Below, in pieces: positions 19,821 to 29,295 of a stretch of DNA of 64,000 bases. The DNA is taken from positions 15,584,963 through 15,648,962 of the forward strand of contig NC_089325.1 in NCBI RefSeq assembly GCF_036669915.1, in the 5' to 3' direction. Below the pieces are notes generated by a model. The model searched no databases. It saw only the letters and a program-made list of their open reading frames with translations, and was not told the origin of the DNA. Positions within the stretch are counted from its first letter, which is position 1; each line of letters starts with the position of its first letter. The position numbers were made by a program, and so were the translations under genes. Source of the DNA: Pocillopora verrucosa (Eukaryota > Cnidaria > Anthozoa > Scleractinia > Pocilloporidae).

Positions 19821-20933
19821 CTACATTACTGAGCAGCATTTGCAGCACTTGGTGGCCGGGGTTTTTGACTCGTCACGAACCATCAAGGGTTGCTTGACAT
19901 CTCGCTCCTCCCTGTAGCCGCTAACAACTTCTTCCGGAGAATTTATTTCGCTACTTTCATTGAGACCTCCTACTGTGCAGTGCTCGGCGGCCGGGTTTTT
20001 TGACTCTTCACGAACCATCAAGGGTTGCTTGACATCTTCTTGCTCCTCACTGGAGCCACTAACAACTTCTTCCGAAGAATTTATTTCGTTACTTTCATTA
20101 AGACCCTCTGCTGTGCAGTGCTTGGCGGCCGGGTTTTTTGACTCTTCACGAACCATCAAGGGTCGCTTGACATCTTCTTGCATCTCACTTGAGCCAGTGA
20201 TAACTTTGTTCAGAGAATTTATTTCGTTACTTTCATTAAGACTTTCTGCTGGATACTGCTTGGCAGCCAGGTCTTTGGACTCGTCACGAACCATTAAGGG
20301 TCGCTTGCCATCTTCTTTCATCTCACTTGAACCAGTGACAACTTCGTCCAGAGAATTTATTTCTTTATTTTCATTGAGACCCTCTGCCCCTTCTATTAAG
20401 CTTGGGTTGCGTACACATTTAGAGCGGAAAGGGCTCTCTGTTGGCAAGAGCTTAAATCTTCCTGAAAACAACTTTCGATGACTGGTTTTGCTCTCTTTGA
20501 ATAAAAAACAGCCGACACTCACCGAGTCATATGTACTCTCGTGTGTTTCAAAATTGGCAATGAACAACAAAAAGCGACTCAACCCATACTTAGGCATGTT
20601 TGTCCACACTGTTCGTTTATCTCCGTTACTCGGTTGCTTGAGGCCGATTTTATGATGGGAATGCCATTCGCCAATATGGCAAAGTCCTTCCTTACCAGTC
20701 AAATGAGAGCCAACCTTCTCTAAGTACTCCACGTCTTGGAAGAACGAGGTGGTAGTTCTCTGACAATTTGTACCGGGACCCAACACGAACTGGACCACTG
20801 CCGTGTAATCATCGTACCACAGACCGAACAAATCTCCACCCGTCTCAAGATCTTGATTTTTGAAAACCCAAGCACAAATTTGCTTGTACTCGCTGACATA
20901 AATGGCCACCGTGAATTCTTTATCTGTGGACAT
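19821..20933 (-). CDS. JAMM isopeptidase with four-fold repeat tail and CaaX box
   Basis: A 370-residue intronless ORF. Residues 1-190 are one active JAB domain: Glu30 in ETGGDLFGLW, His91 and His93 in GEWHSHH, Ser102 and Asp105 in PSNGD. Residues about 190-360 are four copies of a roughly 46-residue unit (consensus LNESNEINS, then EDVK-PLMVR-ESK-PAA). The C-terminus is KCCKCCSVM: CSVM fits a CaaX box (Met at the last position favours farnesylation), and the four upstream/adjacent Cys could be palmitoylated. I infer a membrane-anchored Ubl protease on a long flexible stalk. Close paralogue of 22096-22836, which also ends in a CaaX box. STAT-like sites at 21020 (87 bp upstream) and 21300. Confidence 0.85.
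   Translation of the reverse strand: MSTDKEFTVAIYVSEYKQICAWVFKNQDLETGGDLFGLWYDDYTAVVQFVLGPGTNCQRTTTSFFQDVEYLEKVGSHLTGKEGLCHIGEWHSHHKIGLKQPSNGDKRTVWTNMPKYGLSRFLLFIANFETHESTYDSVSVGCFLFKESKTSHRKLFSGRFKLLPTESPFRSKCVRNPSLIEGAEGLNENKEINSLDEVVTGSSEMKEDGKRPLMVRDESKDLAAKQYPAESLNESNEINSLNKVITGSSEMQEDVKRPLMVREESKNPAAKHCTAEGLNESNEINSSEEVVSGSSEEQEDVKQPLMVREESKNPAAEHCTVGGLNESSEINSPEEVVSGYREERDVKQPLMVRDESKTPATKCCKCCSVM
19870..20400. repeat. coding minisatellite, four units of about 138 bp
   Basis: In-frame tandem repeats of 136-138 bp encoding the stalk of the JAMM protein; the recurring ACCATCAAGGGT block marks each unit. Confidence 0.85.
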
Positions 20934-21019
20934 AAGGAAAGTAAACGGGTCAACTCGATCCTTTTGAAATAGAAAAAAAGACCTGTCTCGGGTAGGATTG
21001 TGTCTGATCTACAGAACAT

Positions 21020-21308
21020 TTCCTAGAAGCGAAACAAGGCAACAAGAATTCGTTGAGATATTAGTATTTCTCTCAGCGTAAACCTAGCGTTTCCCGCGAA
21101 TAGGGGCGAATAATCTCAGTGGTCTCTTAGAAAAATGTAGCTAGCTTTCATGGAGTGCTTGTGAGGATATGACATGACTACCTTATTTGTTTAACCACGC
21201 TAACTTAGTTAAAAAATATTCTTCGTCACTGCAACTGTGCAGAAGAAAGTTCATTTTCATATGTTTTGATGTTACTAAATTTAGATATGATAGATCGCTT
21301 TCCGGGAA
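21020..21308. promoter_or_regulatory. STAT-like elements upstream of 19821-20933
   Basis: TTCCTAGAA (21020-21028) and TTCCGGGAA (21300-21308), 87 and 367 bp upstream of the start codon. 21309-22095 holds no gene I can support. Confidence 0.55.
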
Positions 21309-22095
21309 ACAAAGGAAGCCCTGAGTCTTCATTGCGTTACTCTGTAGTTGCGTCACGCACACCCTAACAATCAACAATCAACTTGTTCAATCAAATTTTA
21401 ATAAGCTTTATCATCATGGCAGTCTTTGCTCTACGACTGTACAATTTGCACTAGGCATGATAAATGTACTTTGCTCAGAACTGAATGGAAAATGTGCTAT
21501 AAATTAACCTTCTTCATCTTCTTGAAATTTATTACCTCAGTTAAAAATAAACTTATCATTTGCAACAATATTGACTCGCAAAATGCTACTTTCTATTCAA
21601 GCAAAGTTGATTCATGGTATCAAGAATCTTTTGCTTAACTACCTTAGGTGCAAGTCTCGGAAGCTGTAAAGGCATTCTTAACTTGATATTCAGAATATCA
21701 AGTATAATAAGCGTTAATTCGCTAAATTCAATGTTTCTTTAACTAACAATTAACACTGAACTGAACTAGCTGCGACTTGCAAAATCTATGATTATGATTG
21801 GTTTTGAATAACACATCTGCAATTATATCCATAATGTCGCATTAACAGCTCTTCTCTTTCTTCAGTTCCTGTTCATTCGCTTAACCAATGAGTTAAGAAT
21901 TATGCTAAACGTCTTCCATTTGTAAGTCCCCCTGCAATGTCGTTGCATGTTTATGCTGGATTTTAGTTGAATTTTTTGTTGAATCTAAGTAATTTAACTG
22001 ATCCAAAAAACCTGCTTTCTCAATAAATAAGAAAAAAACAACAGGAAAAGCGTTCGATTTTTATCACCACTATGAAAAGCAATCTGTGTTTTGTT

Positions 22096-22836
22096 TTACA
22101 GCAATACACAGCGGAATTGAAAAGGCCAGCGCCTTCTTATTTCATAAAGAATTGACAGCCTACCATCTTCATTGCCACCGCCCCGTTCTTCATCAAATGG
22201 CTGCCTTTGTGTAACTACAGGCCGCTCTTTGGGCACGGAGATAGCCTTCTTAGACAATTCCAGTAAACCCACTTTTTCCTTCTGGTTCAGGCACTCTGCA
22301 TCTCCCGCTAAAACCTCAAGACACCTTGAACGGAAGGGGCTTTCATTTTGCAATAAAACGAATTTTCCCTGCCGAACCGGCTTCCTCTTATTGGTATTCT
22401 TCTCGAATTCGAACAGGAAGCATCCTGTGCTGGCGGATAAATTTCGGTTTTCAATGTTTGCAATGAACAGTAGAAAGCGACTCAGCCCATATTTAGGCAT
22501 GTTTGTCCAAACCGTTCGTTCATCTCCGCCACTTGGTCGTTTAAGACCGATTGTGTGATGAGAATGCCACTCACCAATGTGACAGAGCCCTTCCTTGCTA
22601 GTCAAATGGGAGCCAACCTTCTCCAAGTACCTCACATCTTGGTAAAACGAACCCGAAGTCCTTTGACAATGTTTGCCAGGCCCCAAAACGAGCTGGATCA
22701 CTGCAGTGTGATCATTGTTCCAAAGCCCGAACAGATCTCCGCCGGTTTCTAAACTTCGCTCTTTTAAGACCCAAGCGCAAATTTGCTTGTATTCACTGGC
22801 ATAAATAGCCACACGGAATTCTCCTTGACTCGACAT
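22096..22836 (-). CDS. JAMM isopeptidase with geranylgeranylation-type CaaX box
   Basis: 246 residues from the ATG at 22836 (the codon before it is TTG and is not needed). One active JAB domain: Glu30 in ETGGDLFGLW, His91 and His93 in GEWHSHH, Ser102 and Asp105 in PSGGD. Closely similar to 19821-20933 over the first 190 residues, including KEGLCHIG and the WTNMPKYGLSRFLLFIAN stretch. The tail is short and basic (RRRW) and ends RCVLL. CVLL is a textbook CaaX box for geranylgeranyl transferase I, so membrane attachment is predicted, with the basic patch helping. Divergent from the E2 gene at 23752; the roughly 900-bp gap holds several STAT-like sites. Confidence 0.85.
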   Translation of the reverse strand: MSSQGEFRVAIYASEYKQICAWVLKERSLETGGDLFGLWNNDHTAVIQLVLGPGKHCQRTSGSFYQDVRYLEKVGSHLTSKEGLCHIGEWHSHHTIGLKRPSGGDERTVWTNMPKYGLSRFLLFIANIENRNLSASTGCFLFEFEKNTNKRKPVRQGKFVLLQNESPFRSRCLEVLAGDAECLNQKEKVGLLELSKKAISVPKERPVVTQRQPFDEERGGGNEDGRLSILYEIRRRWPFQFRCVLL

Positions 22837-23006
22837 CAAGCGGCAAAATTAGAAACCACAAATGATTTATGAAAGTGGCTAAGTTGAAGCTGATTTGGTT
22901 TTCTTCAAAGGAAGAAAGAACACCCTGTTTTCGAAAACAGCGAAAATAAAGCAATGTGTTCACGAGTCAACATAATGGTTGTTTTTCCAACGTGAATAAT
23001 TATGGT

Positions 23007-23269
23007 TTCCCGGAATTGCTTAATTTATTCACTCATGGATCTAGAGCGTATCGAGACCTATTTTTGTCTTTTTGCATAGAAACAAATTCAACTCTGCCTT
23101 TTAAAGCATCTTTGTCTTTTTCACTGAATTTATTCGGGGAGCTCTGACTAAATCTTCTGTGGCTGTGATGTATCTGAAAACTTTTAAAAACTACGATGCT
23201 TCACAGCAAATGGTTTTAATAATTCAAAACTATGAAAGGCAATATTTGTTTGTTAATGATTTCTCAGAA
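23007..23269. promoter_or_regulatory. STAT-like elements upstream of 22096-22836
   Basis: TTCCCGGAA (23007-23015), a perfect palindrome 171 bp from the ATG, and TTCTCAGAA (23261-23269). The looser TTCACTGAA lies at 23120. Confidence 0.55.
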
Positions 23270-23533
23270 AGCTATTAAACTCTAGCCGTTATGTCGAGCA
23301 GAACTATGACCTCCAGCGTACAGGAAGTTGTTGAAATAATAAGATTAAAATAATACGTGTCGGCATACATCACTAACTCAGATTCTACTCTCTGAATATC
23401 TTAATAAGTGGATACATTTGTGCGGTGCTTTCCATTTTATTCTAAATACCTTCAAATCTTGGAAAGAACAAAAAAAGGCAACTATCCCCTAGCTAACCAT
23501 ATTCTGAGTGTCACTGAATGGAATGACTATGAT

Positions 23534-23638
23534 TTCTAAGAAACCAGTTTGGTTATTCGTATCATTAACTCAGTGGCTAAGATTATATTTCAATTCTCAT
23601 TTCGTGACACATGAAAATTGACCATTCGTTTCTAGGAA
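23534..23638. promoter_or_regulatory. STAT-like elements upstream of the E2-like gene
   Basis: TTCTAAGAA (23534-23542) and TTCTAGGAA (23630-23638), the latter 114 bp before the ATG at 23752. TTCGTAGAA at 23647 is a weaker match. Confidence 0.55.
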
Positions 23639-23751
23639 ATTCGTACTTCGTAGAATAATTTTGATTGTATGAAACAACCAAGCAGGACTTCTGTAACACT
23701 CATCAAGCCATCCTCAAAGTGAAAGCATCGAGGAGAGTCGCCCTCTTAAGG

Positions 23752-24201
23752 ATGAGTTGGAGCAAACAGCAACAAACACGCCTGGGATTTGAAAAAGACA
23801 TAATAGATGGCAAGCTGAATAACGTGACTTGGATCAACCCCAGGTCTGCTGGAAATACCAGAGTCGAGTGGCGAGTGAACACAAACAACGGGAACAATTA
23901 CACGCTTCGTGTTTACGTCCCGGAGGAGTTTCCAAACGAATGCCCTGTATTAGTTGTAAGTTCTCCTTCTTCTGTTTTACGGAAGAAGGACGGATCTCTT
24001 CTCCAGTTTTCCAGCAGCGAAGATCACGTTTATGGCATACACGATGATCTGACGGAAATTTGCCATTTTAATAAGGGCATTTGGTCGAGTGAAAATACCA
24101 TCTACCAAGTGTTGATGAAAGGTCGCATCTGGCTGGAAGCGTACGAGATCCATCGGCAAACCGGTGAAAATCTTGAGAAATATCTCGCACACATGAATTG
24201 A
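23752..24201 (+). CDS. E2-like ubiquitin-conjugating enzyme
   Basis: 149 residues from the ATG at 23752. The frame is open 29 codons further upstream but only with a non-ATG start, and 149 residues is the usual size for a minimal UBC fold. Residues 36-70 read as E2 strands (VEWRVN, YTLRVYVPEEFP, CPVLVVS), with a P-x-x-x-P signature. His97 and Cys104 in GIHDDLTEICHF give the predicted active-site cysteine. W111 and the C-terminal helices (WLEAYEIH, TGENLEKYL) follow as in bacterial-type E2s, and the eukaryotic HPN tripeptide is absent. It should accept an activated Ubl from the E1 at 16596. It is on the plus strand, unlike most of the cluster. Confidence 0.8.
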   Translation: MSWSKQQQTRLGFEKDIIDGKLNNVTWINPRSAGNTRVEWRVNTNNGNNYTLRVYVPEEFPNECPVLVVSSPSSVLRKKDGSLLQFSSSEDHVYGIHDDLTEICHFNKGIWSSENTIYQVLMKGRIWLEAYEIHRQTGENLEKYLAHMN

Positions 24202-25075
24202 TTCAAAGGGAAATCCTATTTTTGAACTGCGTTGCAACATGAACAGTACGTAGGAAAAAAAGCCGTTGAATAGCCTAGAGATGAACAAACAATTGCGATA
24301 TTTGTAGCATTAGATATTGATTCTCATCCACTGTTACCGACCTTATAAGCATAAAAAAGCGTAAAAGTAATAAGTTGAGAGACTGTTACTCGATATTTAA
24401 GTCAAGAAAATGTCTCATTTAAGGGCAATGTAGTAAAGGATTCCTTTAAATTGTCTGTGTGTAGGATACTTCGGTGTTTGTGTGCAAGGAAGCTTTATAT
24501 TTCTTAGCAAGGTACTAACTCTGACAGATCTATTTGGGGCATCGAATGCTAAAGAACTAAAGAGACTGTCATTAAATATTTCCTTCAAAGTTGGAGTACT
24601 GATATATTTAGATTTAGCGGTCCATGTGTGCAGTAAATTAGAAAGGTTTTCGATTTAATACCTCAACAAAAGAGAATCTTGTTTACTTTCATTTTTCTGG
24701 GAAAAAAGATGATTCATCGCATTGAAATCCGGCGAGGTGGACATTCCCTCGAGCAATAAAATTGTATTGACGCATTAGATAAAGTAGACGTGATAACCCA
24801 TGCTCTTTATAAAAGCAGTATCACTCGTGCGAACTAACTCCTTGGAAAACCCTATGTACGAAGGACTTGTTTCCACTGCAGTAACACCAACATTGTTTTC
24901 CTTGAAAGCTGATACTGACTGACAATAGCATGATTTATGGAATACATGAATTAAAAAACCAACTAGTGCCTAGTCGCTCCATTTTCTAGTTATTTAGAGA
25001 ATCTCCCGTTTAAACGATAAAAGGTCGCTAAGAAGCAACAAGTAAAAGACAAAGTCTACTCCTTTAATAGCGATG
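24202..25075. other. intergenic between convergent E2 and 25076 genes
   Basis: No gene visible. One STAT-like TTCTGGGAA at 24695-24703. Confidence 0.6.
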
Positions 25076-25549
25076 TTATTTCTCCCTCGCACGGACTACA
25101 AGTTTCCCAGTCGTAGGGTCGAACATCAACACTTCTTCTGTGGAGCTTTGCAAGTTTTCCCAAAAGTTTTCACTCCTTTGATAGGGATTTCGTACCACCC
25201 TATCGCGGGCTTGAATTTTTCCTGTTGCAGGGTCAAATACCAAAACGTTGTCGCTATTGGAAGAAGACTGAAAGAAGTCTGTGTTCAATGAGTCGCTGTT
25301 ATCAGAAATGATTTTAATCTGTGCTGCTTTGGCGCGCGCTTCCTGTCTTGTCATAACTGCCATCTTTCCTGTGGAAAGGACTACGACTAAGATGAACCCA
25401 GAATACCGTTCAGGGTTTTGGGAGAACTCGGTCACCGATGGACGACGTGAGCTTTGACTGATATTATTAGCTTGCTTATAGAAAGCGGAGATGATGTCAG
25501 GCAGTGAGTTGTTATTTCGAGGCACACGTCTACTTTCCTCAGCACCCAT
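25076..25549 (-). CDS. protein with three TGK hairpins
   Basis: 157 residues from the ATG at 25549; the longer frame relies on a TTG. Three hairpin motifs are spaced along it: LVVVLSTGKMAVM (54-66), VLVFDPATGKIQA (102-114) and VLMFDPTTGKLVV (140-152). The last two are the same motif as in the small proteins at 3193, 14746 and 15385. The protein stops five residues after the third hairpin and has no GFF tail, so it cannot be a precursor of the same kind. It may be a scaffold or a reader of the motif. The linkers are Ser/Asn/Gln-rich. STAT-like site at 25789, 240 bp upstream. Confidence 0.65.
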   Translation of the reverse strand: MGAEESRRVPRNNNSLPDIISAFYKQANNISQSSRRPSVTEFSQNPERYSGFILVVVLSTGKMAVMTRQEARAKAAQIKIISDNSDSLNTDFFQSSSNSDNVLVFDPATGKIQARDRVVRNPYQRSENFWENLQSSTEEVLMFDPTTGKLVVRAREK

Positions 25550-25788
25550 GATCGATTCGAAGAACTTCACAAGCGATATTAGCAAAGTTTTAAGAGTTTA
25601 TCTTTCACAAGTCGTCGCTCATCATTTGAATCTCAGGAAATTCCAATGTAACAAATAGAAGAACTGCGAAATAAATGCTTATTACAAACCTCAGGTCTAT
25701 CAACTTATGATTTCGTCATTCCTGAATGCCGTTTCGTGGTTCAACATTCTTCGAACTTTTTGGTCAGCGGAGGTAAAATGTTTACACT

Positions 25789-25797
25789 TTCTGAGAA
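25789..25797. promoter_or_regulatory. STAT-like element upstream of 25076-25549
   Basis: TTCTGAGAA, 240 bp before the ATG. It is the last site of the dense array; beyond it such sites become sparse. Confidence 0.5.
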
Positions 25798-26580
25798 ATT
25801 CGGGAAGCGCAGTTGGCGACTAGAGAGGTTCTATTCTCTCATGGTACCATATCTTTTTGATAAAATAAAGTTAAAAAATTTTTTTTTTGAAATAATTTAA
25901 TTCAGGGAAAAGCAAGGGCATTAAAATCGGCAAAGAAAGAGAACTTACATTCGACGTAGAACAGGGTAAAATATGTGACTGCGGTAACTGTAACTTTCCA
26001 ACACCACGATTAACTAATACAAAGTGATTTAAAATTTCGACAATTAATTAAGTAAAGGTGATAGGAAAGAAATTCAACCAACTTGAAATGACGATACTTA
26101 CATTGTTACGATTACTGAAAAACTGCACTTGCACTCGACGAGAAAACATTGTCCGAAGACGAAATGAATAACGTAAATACTGCTCGAAAGCGAACTGTGA
26201 CTAGCGTGACTGCAGAAAAAAAGGGAAAGGCCCCCTGAATAAAGAAAACTAATTTTATACACGCAGGAAAAACTGAAAATTAATGCCTGCGAAACTGGAA
26301 GTGTAACTGGCGCCAATAATTATAAATGGAACAATAATGAACGAAAGTATGCGATATGGAAAACAAAAGAAGCTTACTAACCGGTGTAACAAAACATTTA
26401 TTGAGACGACGCGAAACAGCAACAACACTCTAGAGACACCCCTAATTAACAATTGACAACACTGATTCCGCTCGCTAAGACCTTACAATATAGTAATTCG
26501 CAGCCTCCAATAATTTCATTCGGACGTGACATAAACATATGCAACTTTTTGGTCAGAAGTTAATTTCAAAGCAATGACCA
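25798..26580. other. intergenic, no gene recognised
   Basis: AT-rich sequence separating the Ubl-like cluster from the Penelope fossil. Short open frames show no recognisable domain. Confidence 0.5.
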
Positions 26581-26584
26581 ACCT

Positions 26585-27335
26585 GGAACTTTCCAATGCG
26601 CTCGCTCACGATGCAAAAATTGTCCTTTCATTCATAGCGCAGAGAAAATGTCGGGACCCAAGAGATCCATTACGATCACTGATCACCTCACGTGTACCTC
26701 TGCCAATGTCATCTACTGCGTAATGAACTTGCACTTATTGCAAAAAGTTATACATCGGTGAAACGGGAAGACGACTAGATGACCGATGCCGAGAATACCT
26801 TCGCGATATGGAAAGAAATGATAAGGACGCACCCTAACCAGTCGCTAGACACTTCATTTCCGAACAGCCCCATACTACATTATGCATTCAGTTCTTGGAT
26901 AGAGAAAACAATGACAAAGACAATACATTTCCACTGGGAAAAACAGATTTGTTTTACAATAGTATGGAGCTCTGCGGAAATTTAACCGACACTTTAATCT
27001 CCCCAACCGTTCTAAGCAACATATGGCAGTTTGCGGCCTTCTCTACATCTAAGCAGCTCGGAAAGCCGCAAAACTCGAGAACAAAAATTTGTCTTTCAAA
27101 TCGGCACTCTTATATTAGTCCTCGCGGTATCAAAGAACGCTTTTCATTGAACTAATTCATTCTTGTGTTCTCGTCACTATATTCCCACCAATAGCGTAGC
27201 TCCATTTTCTGCAAATAATCCCACAGGAACCCAAAATTCCTCCAGTCGCTCTAATGAAGTCTAATAACGCTCGAAACATCAGCTTTTGAACTCTTTACAG
27301 TGGCCAATTTACGTTATCAACTTAGTTGATAATTC
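26585..27335 (+). mobile_element. Penelope-like element fossil, 3' fragment
   Basis: Decayed copy, several breaks. The readable parts resemble the GIY-YIG endonuclease end of Penelope-like elements (IYCV, then YIGETGRRL-like residues) followed by a C-terminal coding remnant. A terminal segment contains CTCGAAAC-TCAGC and GTGGCCAATTTACGTTATCAAC, which recurs as an inverted pair at 62984-63123. The reverse transcriptase part is missing. It sits just upstream of the first caveolin gene. Confidence 0.65.
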
Positions 27336-27435
27336 TAAATTACCCTTTCACACTCTCCCACCGACGCAGCACTACAGTTTAAGTTTAGAAACTTACCCCC
27401 TTTATACTTTCGAAGTAGTTTCGAAACTCTGCAGA

Positions 27436-27444
27436 GTATATAAA
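27436..27444 (+). promoter_or_regulatory. TATA box of caveolin copy 1
   Basis: TATATAAAA, about 136 bp before the first ATG of the caveolin gene. The second caveolin copy has no equally good TATA at this place. Confidence 0.4.
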
Positions 27445-27579
27445 ATTCGAATGTCTAAAACAGCTCCCCCCCCCATAGCGACATTTGGGTTTCCACATCG
27501 TACCTGTCACAGTTGTACACTACACCTAACTGTTTATCGAAGATTTGATGAAGGGATAGGTCATACCGAAACACACAGA

Positions 27580-27642
27580 ATGGATACTACAACATTATTT
27601 CATGAAGACAGGGATCCACAGAATAATAACGCTTTTTTGAAG
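27580..27642 (+). CDS. caveolin copy 1, exon 1
   Basis: Codes MDTTTLFHEDRDPQNNNAFLK and ends AAG before a GTAAGA donor, phase 0. DRDPQNN corresponds to the conserved RDP-x-x-IN segment found just before the signature motif in caveolins. Joined to 29789-30142 it gives 138 residues. Confidence 0.8.
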
Positions 27643-28594
27643 GTAAGAGGTTTACGTATGTACATTCGCACGATTTTATCTAACCATCATCAGTTTTCAT
27701 GGACGATTTGAACGCAGCAAAGTCAACGATAGGAAATTCTGTTTGAGATCAACCAAAATGTTTAGATTTATTGGTTTTTTTATGCGGTATTTGATATTTT
27801 TCGGCGGTGATTATCGATATTCACGATTTTTTTTCAAAACGTTAAGACTGAGGCAAAATTGAAGGAACGGAATAAATTAATGATATCGGAAGAAGTTACC
27901 GCGACTTGTTTCACGGTTATGTCACTCTCTGGAGCTACGCGAGTAACGAAACTAATTTCTTTGATATTTTCACAAGTTTCCAGAGGAGGTAGTAGGTTTG
28001 GTTATCAAAATTAAATAAATTGTAGTTTCAAATAAGTTCGCCCTCACGTACCTAAATTTTTTTCCAGAGTCCAGCTCAGTTGCTACTCATCTCCAAAGAC
28101 AAACGAACTCACAATTGAAAACTTAATTCAAAACAGTTTTCATTTCATTCTCCGAAAGTAATTATTCTTGATCAGACAAAAAGCACGTGCCTCACTTTTC
28201 AAGCTTGCGGCTGCAAGCGAAACTGAAAAGTTATATCAAAGAATAATGTCACGACCATAAGACGCGCCAAGCTGATAATAAATTTAAAAGGATATTAATA
28301 GCGGGTGATGTATCAGACTCCTGAACTTCCTTGGGTTTCCCACAAATATGAATAATCTCGTCCTTCATCAAGTGTGAACAAACACTTGACTGGAGCCTCG
28401 AGTTTTGATGTTTATCAAAATTATTCCCTTTTTCGTAACTCGCTTAGCTTCTGATAGTGACATAACGAAACAAGTCAGGGTAAATTCTTTCGCTATCATC
28501 AATTCATTCCGTTCCTAAAATTTTGCTGAAAAATATTTATTCCGCATTATAGACAATAAATCTAAAAAAATTCCCATTTATCATTTCCTATTTG

Positions 28595-29295
28595 TATTCC
28601 CATCTCATTTTCCCATTCCTCACTCCCCATTCCTCATTCCTCATTCCTCATTCTCCATTCCTCATTCCTCATTCCTCATTCTCCATTCCTCATTCCTCAT
28701 TCCTCATTCTCCATTCCTCATTCCTCATTCCTCATTCTCCATTCCTCATTCCTCATTCCTCATTCTGCATTCTCCATTCCACATTCCCCACTCCTCATTC
28801 CCCACTCCCCGTACCCCATTCCTCATACCCCATTCCTCATACCCCATTCCTCATACCCCATTCCTCATACCCCATTCCTCATACCCCATTCCTCATACCC
28901 CATTCCTCATTCCCCATTCCTCATTCCTCATTCTCCATTCCTCATTTCCTATTCCTCATTTCCTATTCCTCATTTCCTATTCCTCATTTCCTATTCCTCA
29001 TTTCCTATTCCTCATTTCCTATTCCTTATTTCCTATTCCTCATTTCCTATTCCTCATTCCTCATTCTTCATTTCCTATTCCTCATTCTTCATTTCCTATT
29101 CCTCATTCCTCATTCTCCATTCCTCGTTCCCCATTCCTCATTATCCATTTCTCATTCCTCATACCCCATTCCTCATTCCTCATTCCTCATTACTCATTCC
29201 TCATTCCTTATTCTTCATTTCTCATTTCTCATTCCTCATTCCCCATTCCTCATTCCCCATTCCTCACTCCCATTCTTCATTTCCAATTCCTCTTT
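28595..29295. repeat. CATTCCT minisatellite in the caveolin intron
   Basis: About 700 bp of imperfect 6-8 bp units around CATTCCT and CATTCTC, with ordered blocks (ATACCCC, then TTTCCTATT variants). It gives a long spurious Ser/Pro/His/Phe frame. The paralogous intron of copy 2 lacks it, so it expanded after the duplication. Confidence 0.95.

Noticed and set aside
23665-23751. 29-codon N-terminal extension of the E2-like protein
   Set aside because: Depends on a TTG start; the UBC fold starts after the ATG at 23752.
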